Shown here piece after piece: positions 47,921-60,762 of a stretch of 64,000 nucleotides of DNA (position 1 is the first letter of the stretch; every line of letters begins with the position of its first letter). The notes below the pieces were generated by a model. The model did not search any database. It saw nothing but the letters and a program-made list of their open reading frames with translations, and was not told the DNA's origin. Made by a program: the position numbers and the translations under genes. The DNA is from Lottia gigantea (taxonomy: Eukaryota; Mollusca; Gastropoda; Lottiidae): positions 26,055 through 90,054 of the forward strand of contig NW_008707797.1 in assembly GCF_000327385.1 (NCBI RefSeq), read 5' to 3'.

Positions 47921-50900
47921 GGGGGTTGTTAAACTACAGGTCTGAACACCATTTAGATCTCTTACTTCATTGGTTTAAAATTTCTAACTAACGACCGAGC
48001 ATACAAGTTTTCCAGAATGATTTCATGATTAATGTAATTTGTAACCATCATGATAAAACTGTATTTATATTTCATCATGATAGTTATATTATCACATTCC
48101 TCATCTTGGTATTTAAACATAAAACTAATTTTAATCAATGATCTGTAAACAAACCGAATATATTTCACTATTTTATTGGTTGTCGGTGTTCAATGAGGTA
48201 GAAATAGTAGAAAGTCAAATCGATCAGAGCTACAGCTAATAGATGAATAATTGCCTCATAAAATACTATAAAAAAAATTAATGTTTTATATTCGATTACC
48301 TCTTAGTCAGACTTGTAGAACTTTGTAGATAGTGTGGGTTCTGATCTATCCTGCCTACTTGGTCAGCCTACACCAGTCTTCTAAATTTCACCTCTAATAC
48401 TCAGACTCAGCTGGTGAAGAATAAATGCTCATGTTTAAACAAAACGTAGACGATTAACTGAAATAATAAAATAAAAACTGATAAGTGTGCAAAGGATTGT
48501 GGGTAATATGAAAAATTTGAGCGAGGGAAAGGTGTAAATTCACGATGCAAAATGATCATCAAAATAACTGGGCAAATATTGCAGGGAAAAGAGTGGGAAT
48601 GCGGTACTATGAAGAAAATACATTTATCTCAAAGAAATTGTCAGTTTTATACCGAATTATTATCAGCCACAGTCTCAAAAACGTTTTCTTCTGTTAGATT
48701 TCGATCCGAGGACGTCCATGATCGGCAGTTGACTCGTTCTGATATAACAACATAGTCTTGATTAACTAGGCACTCACATGTACTTGTGAAGTCGGGCTCT
48801 TCCAGATCGCACAAAATTACGTTGGCTTACACGATAGGCCTATATTATTTTCTACGTGTTCGTGACAGCATAGAATTGTATAGTCCTACTGTTCTACGGT
48901 GATAGTAACAGATAGTGACTAAGTTCAATAGTGACTCACTACAAATTCAGAAAAATCGCTTCTAGTTCGCTTCTGTATTGACAACTTACACCCACTTGCA
49001 TTAGTTCCATCACGAAACTACCCTGTCGTTCCGAGTTCTAACATTTCAAAGAGACTTTGGTGTTGTTTCGTGTGGTCTCATCAGAAAAGTTAGACGTAAA
49101 ACTTTATTTTACACAAGACCTACCGAGTCGATCGCTATGACTTCCCCTCACTGACACCAAGTTTTCCAAGTCAATGAAACATTCAATTCTAGTAGGCCTA
49201 CTTCTGAAGACCCATATCAACCCCTGGAAATGACGAATCATCGCCTTTTATATATATGGATGATTCAAATCCTTTCACCAGCACCAAATATTCCCGGTTA
49301 CTGAACCAAACCTCAATAAAAAATAAAAAAACAATAAACCCCCTGTAATACTTGGTACGTGATGTTGTCAAGGGTCGAAATCTCTCTTATTAATTAAATT
49401 CCGTTTCTATCTGAAATATTTTATTTGCTTTTTATAAAATGTCAATATTTATTTCTCTAGTTATATTAGTTTTTATCATCTCTCAATAATCGTTGATTTC
49501 ATTACAATATTGACATATATTTTATCATCACAATGGTTATAGCTCCGCCATCTTGAATAGAACGTTATGTGGTTATTTTTAGGTCTATGGTCACAAATGA
49601 TGAAGTTTTGTTTTTATTTACAAATGTTTGGTGAGCTTTGTTGTATGACAATACAAATGATCAATAATTTTACATCTTACTGTCGTACTCTTTAAGACAT
49701 AATAGACAACTGAAGGCAAGCAACACCTTGCAGTGTACAACGATGGAATTATTCACGAGTTTCGTACAGTATTTACAAAACAAAACGCAAAATTGGCTAC
49801 GTGCAAACGTGTGTATTGGTTAGTTTGGCAATCACGTGACATAAAAATTCATCTCAGTCCAGCATACGAGGTTAACCTGATAAAGCGAAACACGGTTGAA
49901 ATAGGGCTTATGTACAAGTTTCCATGGTTCAGTATGAAAGATAATCTGTGAAAAATTACTGTCAATTATAAAAAAAAAACCTGATTGATCTATGATTTAA
50001 TTGAGAAGTCAGTCGATGACAGAATTCTAAAGTTAACTGGTTTTTCTTGATGTTTGAAGAAATAATAAACGAAAAGATTTTTTGACAGCGGAAAGGAGAA
50101 AGTTTAAAAGCAATCAGAAGCTATTCTTTCAAGTTATCGATTTTTAAACAAATTGTTGATTTGTCTGGAAATTTCGGTATAAATTTTACACATTTTTCTC
50201 AAGAATCAATATTTTTGGAAACGCTAAATGATTTATTTTGATGTGTAAGTTCGAGATATGACGCCGAGGACAATAGTTCAAAATATTGAGTTTAAATTAA
50301 CAAATTGATAGAAATTACAGCTCAACCAGTTGCCTTCAGTGATTCGTGCTTTTCTTACTGAGAAAACTTAGTTCTTGTTCTTAACCCTTATGTCTTCTAA
50401 ACGTCTCAAACTATATCATATTTCTACCTTGTTTTACTGTAGCAGACATTGTCTTTTCAACACGTCTGAAAATATTGCATATTATTAACTGATAAATGGT
50501 GTGGTTTTAACGACGATGATTGGAATGTGCGACCATTGATTGCAGTTGTTGTTAGTTATCGAATGTCTTGTTCGTTTCGACTGCAACTGATCTGAAGATA
50601 TTTGCTTTGCAACCTAAACCCTCCGTTATATAAAAATCGTTAGCCCTCTCAGTTGCTACTAACGGATGCAACGAATCCTACATACTCAGAATCGACATTC
50701 AACACGAACTCTCCTTTATAGCGAGAATTCTAGCTTTTTGTCTTAGAGGACCCCGTCTGATACTAATCCTTCATAACTCCATAACATCCAACCTGAACCT
50801 CTGTTACAGTGGGAATTCTCTCTCTGTCTGAGATGTCTTTATCTAGACTGTTACACCATGATAAATTATCTATAATAATGATGAATAAACAAACTCTAAA

Positions 50901-50983
50901 CTTGCTAGTCTGGTCTGAAACAAAATACATCTCTCTTAAACAACTGTCAAATAGTATCTTTTATACGGTTTCAGGAAGGTTTT
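47921..50983. other. no convincing gene
   Basis: Several open frames of 60-75 codons (for example 48552-48755) have no splice context or recognised similarity and are about as frequent as chance predicts at this base composition. A SINE-tail motif lies at 49084-49110. Confidence 0.4.
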
Positions 50984-51745
50984 CTAGTCGGTTGGTTGGT
51001 TGGTAGATGACAACTTTCGCTTCCTGCTTACTGATATCACAGACTAGGTAGTTGTTGGTAGATGACAACTTTCGCTTCCGGCTAACTGATATCACAGACT
51101 AGGTAGTTGTTGGTAGATGACAACTTTCGCTTCCAGCTAACTGATATCACAGACTAGGTAGTTGTTGGTAGATGACAAGTTAACGTCTGCTACCAGCTAA
51201 CTGATATCACAGACTAGGTAGTTGTTGGTAGATGACAAGTTAACGTCTGCTACCAGCTAACTGATATCACAGACTAGGTAGTTTTTGGTAGATGACAAGT
51301 TAACGTCTGCTACCAGCTAACTGATATCACAGACTAGGTAGTTGTTGGTAGATGACAAGTTAACGTCTGCTTCCAGCTAACTGATATCACAGACTAGGTA
51401 GTTGTTGGTAGATGACAAGTTAACGTCTGCTACCAGCTAACTGATATCACAGACTAGGTAGTTGTTGGTAGATGACAAGTTAACGTCTGCTACCAGCTAA
51501 TTGATATCACAGAATAGGTAGTTGTTGGTAGATGACAAGTTAACCTTCGCTTCCAGATAACTGATATCACAGACTAGGTAGTTGTTGGTAGATGACAAGT
51601 TAACGTCTGCTACCAGCTAATTGATATCACAGACTAGGTAGTTGTTGGTAGATGACAAGTTAACGTTCGCTTCCAGCTAACTGATATCACAGACTAGGTA
51701 GTTGTTGGTAGATGACAAGTTAACGTCTGCTACCAGCTAACTGAT
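50984..51745. repeat. 60-bp minisatellite
   Basis: About 12 units of 60 bp containing GGTAGTTGTTGGTAGATGAC, a variable middle (AACTTTCGCTTCC or AGTTAACGTCTGCTACC) and CTAACTGATATCACAGACTA. Two middle variants alternate in blocks. It is related to the seeds at 18446-18660. Confidence 0.96.
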
Positions 51746-52489
51746 CAGTGAATTGTAACTGTAAGATAGTTGTATAGGTATGATAAGTTTCACGATCTAA
51801 ATCAAGAGGAACTACTCTGGAAAATTGTTTCTGTGTGTGACAAATCAAAAGTATTGAATCCGTCATGTTTTCAGCCATCTGATTCAATACGTTTCTAACT
51901 CTCACATTCACTTTCAGCAGCGGTTTAATATGTCTTATTCCCACTCTTTCAAAACTCTAACCAAAAAAATAAATAAAATCTTGGTCTTTATCTAATGAAA
52001 ACTTACGATAGATCTTGTATTTCTAGAAATATGATACTGTGTTGTTTTAAAAGACATTTCAGATAAGACGAATGGATTATAAAAGAAACAAAGGTTGATC
52101 ATTGATTTATTCTGAGTTTCGTATGAAGTCGAAAAACACTGAATATTGGTTCAATTTTAAGAAAATTAGAATTTGCAAGAAAGAGAACTCAATGTAAAGA
52201 GGCTGAATGAATCAAGTGATGTTTATTAGAATTGTAAATGTTAATGGTTATAACTAGAGTTATCATCTACAATAAATACATTTCTCATCTTATTTCTTCA
52301 TATTTTATACAAAAATACAATTTATTACCTTCTTTCAATTTATTCTGGAATATTTTTATCCGATTTTTTGATAGTCACGGAGAAATGATCGTTGAGAAAC
52401 TAAATTGATATTCCGAAATAATCTGACTAGTGACATAAAAGATCTTTAAGAATGTAATTGTTCTATTTGTAAAATCGAGAGGTTTAGTT

Positions 52490-52815
52490 AAGGACCAGCT
52501 GATAGACCGGATTCTCAAGAACCTTACATTTAATCATATTAAAGAGGTTTGACCTAGGACCAGCATGTAGACAGAATCACATAGAATCTTAGTTGTTGTC
52601 ATTGTAAAATCATTGCCAAGAGATTTGACCAAGAACCAGCTGGTAGACCTGATCTTTGAGAACCTAAGTTGTTATCCTTGTAAAATCTTTACCAAACAAA
52701 AAAAAAATCTTTACAAAAAACAGGACTGGGTCCTCAGGAACCGAATTTGTCATCCTTGTAAAATCATTACCAAAATGTTTAACCATGGACCAGTTGGTAG
52801 ATTATTATCCTTGTA
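52490..52815. repeat. diverged about 60-bp repeat, five copies
   Basis: Imperfect units of GACCAAGAACCAGCTGGTAG, GAGAACC and ATCCTTGTAAAATC. Old and strongly diverged. Confidence 0.75.
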
Positions 52816-55067
52816 AAATATTGATGGATCTTTCAGTTGCAACCTAGATCGTGGTAAAAACGTTAAATGCTATATAAAGGTAATAAAAACTTAGCACTAC
52901 TTGGTTAATCTAATCACAATATAAAGATGGCGTCCCCTGGGAGACAGTTTTATGTATAATTCACCATTTTCAGCATAAAACTGTTAACGTTCAACTTCTA
53001 GTTTATGTTTTATGTTTTAATACTTAAGAAAACTGTTTAAACCTAAAATACCATCAAACCACCAATCTAATCAAATTAATATTTAGATGTTGAAGATTTA
53101 GCTAGTTGGCAGACCCCGAGGTCTTATAAACAGAAGATGAAGGGTTGGAGAGAAGGCAGTGAAATAAGTTGCAAGTAGAAGTTGCCTTTTTGGGGGTTTA
53201 TAGTCGTTTTATAGGGCTCAATGCCGCTGACAAAAATGATCAGCATTTTCTCTGAAATATCCGACTGCTGCCCAAAACATTGATTGTGGGTAAGATTTGG
53301 CTGCAAATGCTTTTCTCACCTTATCAGGCCCCCCACCCATTTTCACAATGTTCAAGGTATTATAAAGTTGGTCATATAATACGATGGCCATTGTGAAGAT
53401 ACCTTACACCAAGCCCTCTTCTCTCTTTCTTCAGTATTTCCTGCATTGAATTCTACTTATTACTTCAGATATATACACCTTAATCTTTTATTGGTAAATA
53501 TATATAGTCGTCACTTCCGGTATGATTTAAATACCATCTTGTGACAATATAAACACAGTATGTGGCTGGTTTAATAATGTCAAATTGTAAATTTATCGTA
53601 CCACATTGAAAAGAGCAAATTAAAGGTTCTTAAAGATTCGCAATTGAATTAAAGAGAATCTTGTATCTTATATCTATAGTTAGATAGGGGACAGTAGCTC
53701 AACTACCATAGGGGCTATTTGAACCAAATCCACGGGCCCCACCCTAAGGAGGTCCCCATCCCGAGAAAAACTGTACCAAAATAAGAAATTATAATCGTGT
53801 AAAGCAACCAACAATATATAAATAAGTAAAATGACATTAACACCAGATTGAAAAACTTGAAATTTCCATTAACAGATATCAAATTGACTTACAGAGGAGT
53901 AACAGAGGGTATTTAAAAATATATTTTAGTTAAGAAACTTAAACCCACTAAAAACCACTGGCCCACACTTATCACGTTCATCATTTGACAGGGTATATGG
54001 CAGTGTTCCATACGACGAAGAATGATTCAGAATGGAGAGGAAAAGTTGAGTCACTATCGCAGTTACATGTACACTTTGTTTTGTATGGTTCAGTTTTCCT
54101 GGAATTGCAGGAACCAAAAAGGGTAAAAATGGAAGCTGTAAGTGACTTTGAAATACATTGGCTAGAAAATCATCTTGTACATGTATGTCGTTTAGGTAAA
54201 ATGATAGTATAAAAAATTCGAGCACTGACTGTCAAGTTTTTCTGGAGTCGCAGGACCTGTTGACCCGTGAAAACATTTAAAATATAGACTTGCTAAACGT
54301 ACCCTCCTCCTCATCAACACGAGAAACTCAGTTTGTATCTCTTTAAATTTAAAAGATAGAATGAAATGTCACGTTAGATTTGACATGAGTTTCATTTCCT
54401 CTCTTCAGACTAAGTCTTTCCTGTTTCTGTCAGCTTATTGAGGTGTATAGCATTATCATGAACTCTCTTACAAGCTGTAAGAATTGAAACAATTAGGTCA
54501 CATCACATCCTGAAATCAATTAAAATTTGCTGAGTTTGATTTTCTATTTCATTTCTCAAAGAGAACCAAAAACTGACCGTTAAAGCCACGTTGATTGACA
54601 ATACATGTATCCCCATATCTCTACTTTCAAATATTCCACGGCTAATTTATCTTGGACAAGCACGGGACTCGTAAACATGTGTCCTTGCAATGCCTGCTGC
54701 TCCTTCTACAATAGGAGACTTATTCCTCTGTTTTTGAACGCCGCAGAATTCATGCTAAAGTATAATTCAAGTTATGATCGGATCGGGCAGTTGAAAAACA
54801 GATGAATAAATAAGATGCACATTTAAGACTGTTTAACTGATTAGCCAGATCGACAAACGGACAAACTCCGAGGACAGACTTCTGAATTGTTGTAAAATCT
54901 GTAGGACATATGTTAACAGTGTTTGAAAGTAGCATGGTGCGAGGTGTTTATGGTTATAACCAACGTGTTAACGATTTGATAATACCCCCTGATAATCTGC
55001 AATACTTCTTGATCTGGGTCAGATTTAATTAGTCGTAACTGTAAAAAATATGTCGCATTTCTTCATC
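52816..55067. other. no convincing gene
   Basis: Opposed open frames at 53926-54225 (minus) and 53985-54212 (plus) overlap and neither has a start codon in good context with splice sites. They may mark an old repeat. Confidence 0.35.
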
Positions 55068-55204
55068 GGTCCTTTATTATAGATAATTACCCGGGATTAA
55101 ACAGTAAATAGGTTGATATAGGTTATCATGAAAGGCCCTTTATTATCGATAATTGCCCGGGATCTAATAGTGAAATGTGTCGATATAGAGTCATTATGAA
55201 AGGT
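55068..55204. repeat. tandem duplication, two copies of about 65 bp
   Basis: CCTTTATTAT, GATAATTRCCCGGGAT and TCATGAAAGG occur twice in order. Confidence 0.8.
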
Positions 55205-55240
55205 ATTCGAGCCGTACGTCGTCAAAAATGATCTATTATA

Positions 55241-55291
55241 TGACGTAACGTTACAAATTCTGGGTTTTGACGTGACGTGATATTACGTAAT
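55241..55291. promoter_or_regulatory. cluster of CRE/bZIP-like sites
   Basis: TGACGTAACGTTAC at 55241, TGACGTGACGTGA at 55268 and the perfect palindrome ATTACGTAAT at 55282 lie within about 50 bp, in a CpG-rich island that runs to about 55400. TGACGT and RTTACGTAAY are the classic CREB/ATF and PAR-bZIP/C/EBP sites. It may mark a promoter upstream of the rightward candidate exons at 56.9-61.3 kb. Confidence 0.5.
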
Positions 55292-56858
55292 GTTGCGGAT
55301 ATTACGCGCCTAATCCTTGTTCGTTTGCTGTTAATCTGTAACCTCGGGTATCTACTTCGTCACTTTGCTCATTTTAAGTTCGGATTTACAGAGCGAAACA
55401 CGTTTAGTAGCAACAAAGAAGAATTTTGAAACTGTTTCTTTGTGTGTTTATATACAATATCAATTGCTATATTCATATGGATAGTTCTATTTCTGTTAAT
55501 GTTGAAAAGACAAAAAAGGGAGAATATTTTTAAATTTTTAATTCGGATATAAAGATGTGATCATTGCTGACAAAGAAAATATTTTAATTTGTTACCTGCA
55601 TACAAAGTTCTTTTTCCATGATTGTTAAACCATTTTATTCCATGATCATTTTCAAGATCATTATTTTGTGAATAAATTAGGATTTGGAAAGAAGAATTAT
55701 TGGAAAAGATACACATCAATATCATTATTTACGAGATTAAGAAACGTCATCTGAATTTTAAAGGATTAGTTGAAAAGAAAATCATCAATATTTTAATATC
55801 AAGAAGAAACGGGAGAAGTAATCAAAATTCTAAAAAATCAGTCCATGTTCATATTTATTATAATTTTGAGAAGAAAGGTGACACAGTGTATAAATGATGT
55901 TCCAATCAGTGTATCTATAGAGAATGTAAAGACAGTTATGTTGATTCTATTGACAGGCCAATCAAAGGTAAACTCTCGGCCACTGACCTGTCTATTGTTT
56001 TAAATCGATCTGTATTAAGACCTGTGAACATCGACAGGTATCCAAGGACAATATACCTGGTTTTCTTTTTTCTTTTGTGTGATATTCTCTCGTTTAAAGG
56101 TGGAGTACAGTCTAAACAAAACTTCCAGTCTCTCCCCAGAGATTAATGTTTTTATGTTGGATTATCTAGTCGTTAATTTGTGGATCTCAATTTCCAGTCT
56201 CTTCAGAACTGCTTCTACCATCCTGTTCCCGACACAATGCTCGATTATCTAGTCGTTTAATGGATTCCAGTGAAAACCAAAACATCCAGTCTCTGAGTTT
56301 AATAGATATTATAATCAGCGGATTATTGACTTTTGAAAAATAATAATAAAAACTCGTTATATATCGATCACTGTATAGATTATTACAAACACCAAGGACA
56401 TTGACTGAGCTATTCCAGCTGTCGCCGCCATATTAGATCAAAACAACTCAGTTTTCTTTCAGTTTTTTATCTGCGTTCAGCAAATTCATTGTTTATTGTT
56501 CTAGTAAATATCATCAAATTATCATTAACCAACATTTTACACTCTTGTCTGTGCTGATGGTGCCAAGTTTTTGAAGTATAAAAGGTGTTTATAGAACTGA
56601 CCTGAAAATTCTCAGAGTGGTTCCTGCAAGAGCTGATCTGAACGTTCTAAGAGTGGTTCCTGCAAGCCATAGTGGTTCTTGTAAGCGAATCCATACCTAA
56701 CGATTTCGACGGAAGTTCCTGCAAGCCATTCTGCTTCTAAAGAGTAGTTCTGAGTGAAGTTCCCGGAAGTGACTCAAGCTGTTCTAGTAGTTCTAAGAGC
56801 GGTTCCTGCAAGCAATTCTGAGTTTCAAGATCTGTCTCGATTCCTGGAAACTGTCATC

Positions 56859-56899
56859 ATGAGGAATATGGATTTGGATTTACTACATCTAGATTGCCA
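56859..56899 (+). CDS. weak candidate short first exon
   Basis: ATG opens 13 codons plus CA (MRNMDLDLLHLDC) ending at CA|GTAGGT, phase 2. The donor lacks G at -1, and the split codon would be Gln or His rather than Arg. Upstream, 56620-56850 has several degenerate GTTCCTGCAAGC copies. Confidence 0.2.
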
Positions 56900-58504
56900 G
56901 TAGGTATTTTTTCTTTACTTGCTTTCACAGCTCTTTTATGGTTTCGGCGAACAAGTTGCATTAGTTCTAATATTGTCTGATACGTCAACTGTCTTTTTAA
57001 ATGTCTTTGGTCTAAGTTGTCTTTAGTCAGAGTTGTCTTTAGTCAGAGTTGTCTTTAGTCAGAGTTGTTCGGCTTGCCTTCCCAATGCCTCTATAGCTGA
57101 GTATCTTCTATCAAACCAAATACTATCTTTGCTTTCATGATTCGTTATAAAAGTTGGTATGAGGAGCAGGTTTTAAGTCTATAATTGATGATTATATAAC
57201 AGGCAATGTTTCAGTTTATAATCAGTTAATTTCAACTTTAACACTTCAATCATTCTTAGTAGAATTTTCATGAGACAAACTCCAGGTTTGATATTCATAG
57301 AAATATTGACAGTTTAAGACAGGCATATAAACTTTCTCACCGTTCCAGTTCATCTAAACAGTTGACAATTCCATTGTTATTTTATAAAACCGTTCATTTT
57401 ATTTCCGACAGTTTAATGTTCCTGACATTATATATTCCTGATAACTTGTCAGATCTTAATTCATAAACAAGCGTTTTCCATGTTCTTCACCACTTTATTG
57501 TATGGTTAAATCAAATTGTTGTCATGTTCTCGGTGGTTTTATTATATCATGATGGAATCGATACACATTTTGAAATGATCGACAATAACTGTACGTCTTA
57601 TTGATAACGGCAAGAATATAACTTCAGATACTGTAATATCTACAATTTGGACAATTCAGAGATTTATAAAACTTGCTTGTCTTTCAGCGATCGAGAGGAG
57701 TTCGGCCACTTCTATTCTTTAATCCTTTAGAGACATTTCTACTCTTTAGTAATGATTGAAATTTTGAAATGATAGACAATATATTTAGTATTTATTATTA
57801 ACGACACGATATACAAATTTTTATTGACAAATTTTTAAATACAGCTCTAGACAATTCAAATTCTGGATAATTTCAAGCTATTGACAGGAGCTTACTTGCC
57901 TCTTCAGTGTTCTATCGATAAAATTGTTGAAATGATCTGCAAAACAAGTTATTAATCATTTATTATAATCATAAAAATATCTAGAAGTTTTTTTCGTTGA
58001 CACGAGCTCCACATCATATGTAATATCGATAATTGTTTAACATGTTATCCTTATAAGGACATACATATATAGTTGAATGTAGATTTCCAACATTTCGTTT
58101 TAGAACTATGAAACAAGCTACATACCACTGCTATGTTTGTCAATAGATGTTTATCGGAATAAAAAGGTTCGTTGTCTGTAAGAGTAGACGAGGTCGACTT
58201 ATAGCTCTGTGTTATATCATCAAATAATGTAATAATACCTCAGTAGGGTGGAGTAGGTTTCATTCTTCACAGAACAATATCGACTTCTTCCAGTATACTT
58301 ATATCTACAGTCATATTCCATTCATGTAGGGTAGGGAGATGTTCAGCCGTCGTTAGGGTGGGGTCCGTGGGGGCTGGACCCCAGCAAGTCAGAATTAAGC
58401 CCCAGCAAAATCTTCAGTTCAGCAGAGATTGATTCATTTACAGTATCGTTGTACAAAATCAGAAAGATTTATATACGTTTTTGGTACCTCAAAAATTGTC
58501 AGAA

Positions 58505-58593
58505 ATGAGTTCTCTTAGTACAAAATCTGAGCCTCAGCACCAATTCATTCCTGGAGACGGGGATGGACTCACAAGTTCAGATGCCGATTCTAG
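58505..58593 (+). CDS. candidate first exon with an ATAAGT donor
   Basis: ATG opens 29 codons plus AG (MSSLSTKSEPQHQFIPGDGD, then GLTSSDADS) in phase 2, but the following bases are ATAAGT instead of GTAAGT. Rare U2-type AT-AC introns begin ATAAGT; a variant or lost donor is the simpler explanation. Composition is protein-like and acidic. If the site is not used, the frame stops one codon later. Confidence 0.3.
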
Positions 58594-58895
58594 ATAAGTA
58601 CCAATATTGTAACGCTCTGACAAAGCCTGAACGAACTCTGCTATCTTTTTGAACTGATATTTAAAAACATAACACAATTAGATGTACAACGTTTCGGGTA
58701 CGATACCCTTGTCTTCATCAATGATATGTATAGCTTGATCTAACCAATTGTTTCATCTTAAATTGACAGTTGTTTTTGTAATAGCGACGTTTCGACGATG
58801 CTACTCTCGTTATTATCCAACACATAATAACCATTTCTAACATCATCTCATCTCTTTCTTCTTGTTTCGCCGTCTTCATTAGCCCACATATTGCA

Positions 58896-58931
58896 GAAAA
58901 GTAGGACGTAAAACTCCATTCATTTCATTCC
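58896..58931 (+). mobile_element. SINE-tail motif, well-preserved copy
   Basis: AAAGTAGGACGTAAAACTCC followed by ATTCATTTCATTCC, the most complete example of the dispersed motif described at 1771. No tRNA-like head was recognised in front of it. Confidence 0.55.
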
Positions 58932-59409
58932 GTTTTGTTTCTAACTTCATGATTTAGACCAGTTCTTTTTTAAGAATACTATTCTCATGTAATTTTAACA
59001 CCTTGGAATGGAAATAATTGTATAGTGATAGTAAACAAATAACATAGCGTACAGGTATATACTCTACTACCTTCATTCTTCTGACAGTTTTTCCTGGGTT
59101 AATTAGGTCAAACTGTGGGGGTGCTCATCTGGTACTAATAAACCCAGTGACCCACAATACACTTTATAGTAAAATTTATAACAGGGCCCCCTGCTGATAT
59201 CCTAAAAATACTTGGTAATTGATAACCGCCGTATTGAAGGCTTAATGTATATTAATGATAACAACCGCCAAATCAAGTTGAACGCAGTTGCTGGTAGTAA
59301 GCCAGTTTCTCGATCAAAGCATTTCATTTTGAAATCCTCACATATATGGAGATCTTTTTTATTGAGCAGTTCCTTTGATTGGTTTGGATAAAATGAGTAA
59401 GAACAGGAG

Positions 59410-59483
59410 ATGCGTAACTATTTCTTCAGATCATGGACGGCAAGTGGAGTCACTCGCAGAAAAACCCAAAAACTTCACAAACG
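59410..59483 (+). CDS. candidate alternative first exon
   Basis: ATG after GAG opens 24 codons plus CG (MRNYFFRSWTASGVTRRKTQ, then KLHK), ending at ACG|GTTAGT in phase 2. The split codon begins CG, so it is Arg whatever follows. The ending Lys-Arg matches 39344 and 61264. All three plus frames are open here, including one from ATG at 59395, so the frame choice rests on phase alone. An acceptor-like CTATTTCTTCAG lies inside. Confidence 0.4.
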
Positions 59484-59808
59484 GTTAGTATTTCTAACAC
59501 AAACATCAATGTGTGCTTTCGATGGTCGGGTTCAGCCCCTATCACTGACTGTACCCGTATAATATACTGGTAGTTATAATGTATAATCACGATTATCAAA
59601 TATAATCAGTTCTTGTATCATCTATAACTGACTATTTACATAGCCTGTAGAAACTCGTCTCGGTCAATACTAGATATTAAATAGAGAGGGAGTTTTACAT
59701 CCTAATAATCTGTACCACAAAAGGCTAAAAATTACATTGCACTGCAGTGTACAATGAGTGAAAATAAGGAGGAGTCAGTTTTGATTATATGGGCTTTCTG
59801 GAGGGATG

Positions 59809-59848
59809 CTAAATAAACAACCACAGTTGCAAAGACGCATCTTGTGTC
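59809..59848 (-). CDS. candidate last exon of a minus-strand membrane-protein gene
   Basis: A strong acceptor (CTGCTTATCTTTTCAG) is followed by one base, 12 codons (TQDASLQLWLFI) and TAG. The phase (2 in) matches the exon at 59975-60105. The 126-base intron between them has no stop in this frame, so retention would also be translated. Confidence 0.28.
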
Positions 59849-59974
59849 CTGAAAAGATAAGCAGAAACTGTCTCAGTAGTATATCCACCACAATAACAAA
59901 TACCGTTAACTATAATAAAGCCACCAAAGTTCGAACATCGTCCACAATTAAACAGAAGGGCATATTTAACATAC

Positions 59975-60105
59975 CTATTTACTGACCAAGACTGACCTAA
60001 GACAATAAAGTCAAACTGATAAGAAAATTGGGTTACAATGTCAATGTTTTCATTGAAGAATTCCACGGCATTTTGATAGAAACAGAGATAGCTATTGGCG
60101 CTGTT
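59975..60105 (-). CDS. candidate internal exon, minus strand
   Basis: Acceptor GAGTTCTTTTTCAG, 43 open codons (NSANSYLCFYQNAVEFFNEN and on through IDIVTQFSYQFDFIVLGQSW), donor AATAG|GTATGT. Phase 0 in, phase 2 out. It is moderately hydrophobic with few basic residues. It follows 60592-60678 after a 486-base intron. No family was recognised. Confidence 0.3.
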
Positions 60106-60591
60106 CTGAAAAAGAACTCTCATTGCACACTGCATGGCGTTAATCTTCATTGGCTCATACAGAACCAGAACAGTAGATCCTCAAACTCAATGCAATTATT
60201 ACAAGTTTTACCAACCACTTGTTGTTGACAGATATATCATATTATCAGTGAAAAAAATTGTATTTTTGTTTTGATGGTACTTCTCTTCGGAGGAGTCCAC
60301 TACTATTCAACTTTTACTCTTGATTTTGTCATGCTTTGGGTGGTATTTTGATTAACGGAATTGTCTTGCATGTGATTTTTAATTTTTGACTGATATGCAC
60401 TAATATATATATGTACATATTTCCCTTATTACTTATCACTTCTTCTGACCTCTCACCTTAGACTAGAGAGATTACATTTTACATTACCAGTAAAAAATAT
60501 CTTTATTTGAAGTGAAGTAGCCTGAATAAATAGTGTACTAATAACTTGTCCCTCTTTTCTAGTGTTTATAGTTTTACCGTTATCTTTTTAC

Positions 60592-60678
60592 CTGACCCAA
60601 AACATAGTATCCACCCGTTATCATTGATACTACTAATATGCCTATTATGTTTAAATTGGTGTTATAGAGGATACTTTC
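60592..60678 (-). CDS. candidate membrane-segment exon, minus strand
   Basis: Strong acceptor (CAGCCCTTCTACAG), 29 codons in phase 0 on both sides, donor GGTCAG|GTAAAA. The peptide ESILYNTNLN is followed by IIGILVVSMITGGYYVLGQ, which would cross a membrane once. The first exon was not found; 60690-60850 carries a SINE-like motif instead. Confidence 0.33.
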
Positions 60679-60762
60679 CTGTAGAAGGGCTGACCAAGAG
60701 CATAAGAGGTCCAGCCTAGTAGATACCTGAATAGTGTAAGCCTATTAGTAACTTGACCGACA

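Noticed and set aside
53926-54225. Opposed open frames of 75-99 codons
   Set aside because: They overlap each other on both strands, the plus one starts at TTG, and no domain or splice structure is visible.
6113-56440. Several AAAATGGCG/AAGATGGCG (YY1-like) boxes on both strands
   Set aside because: The number seen is about what chance gives for this motif length and base composition.
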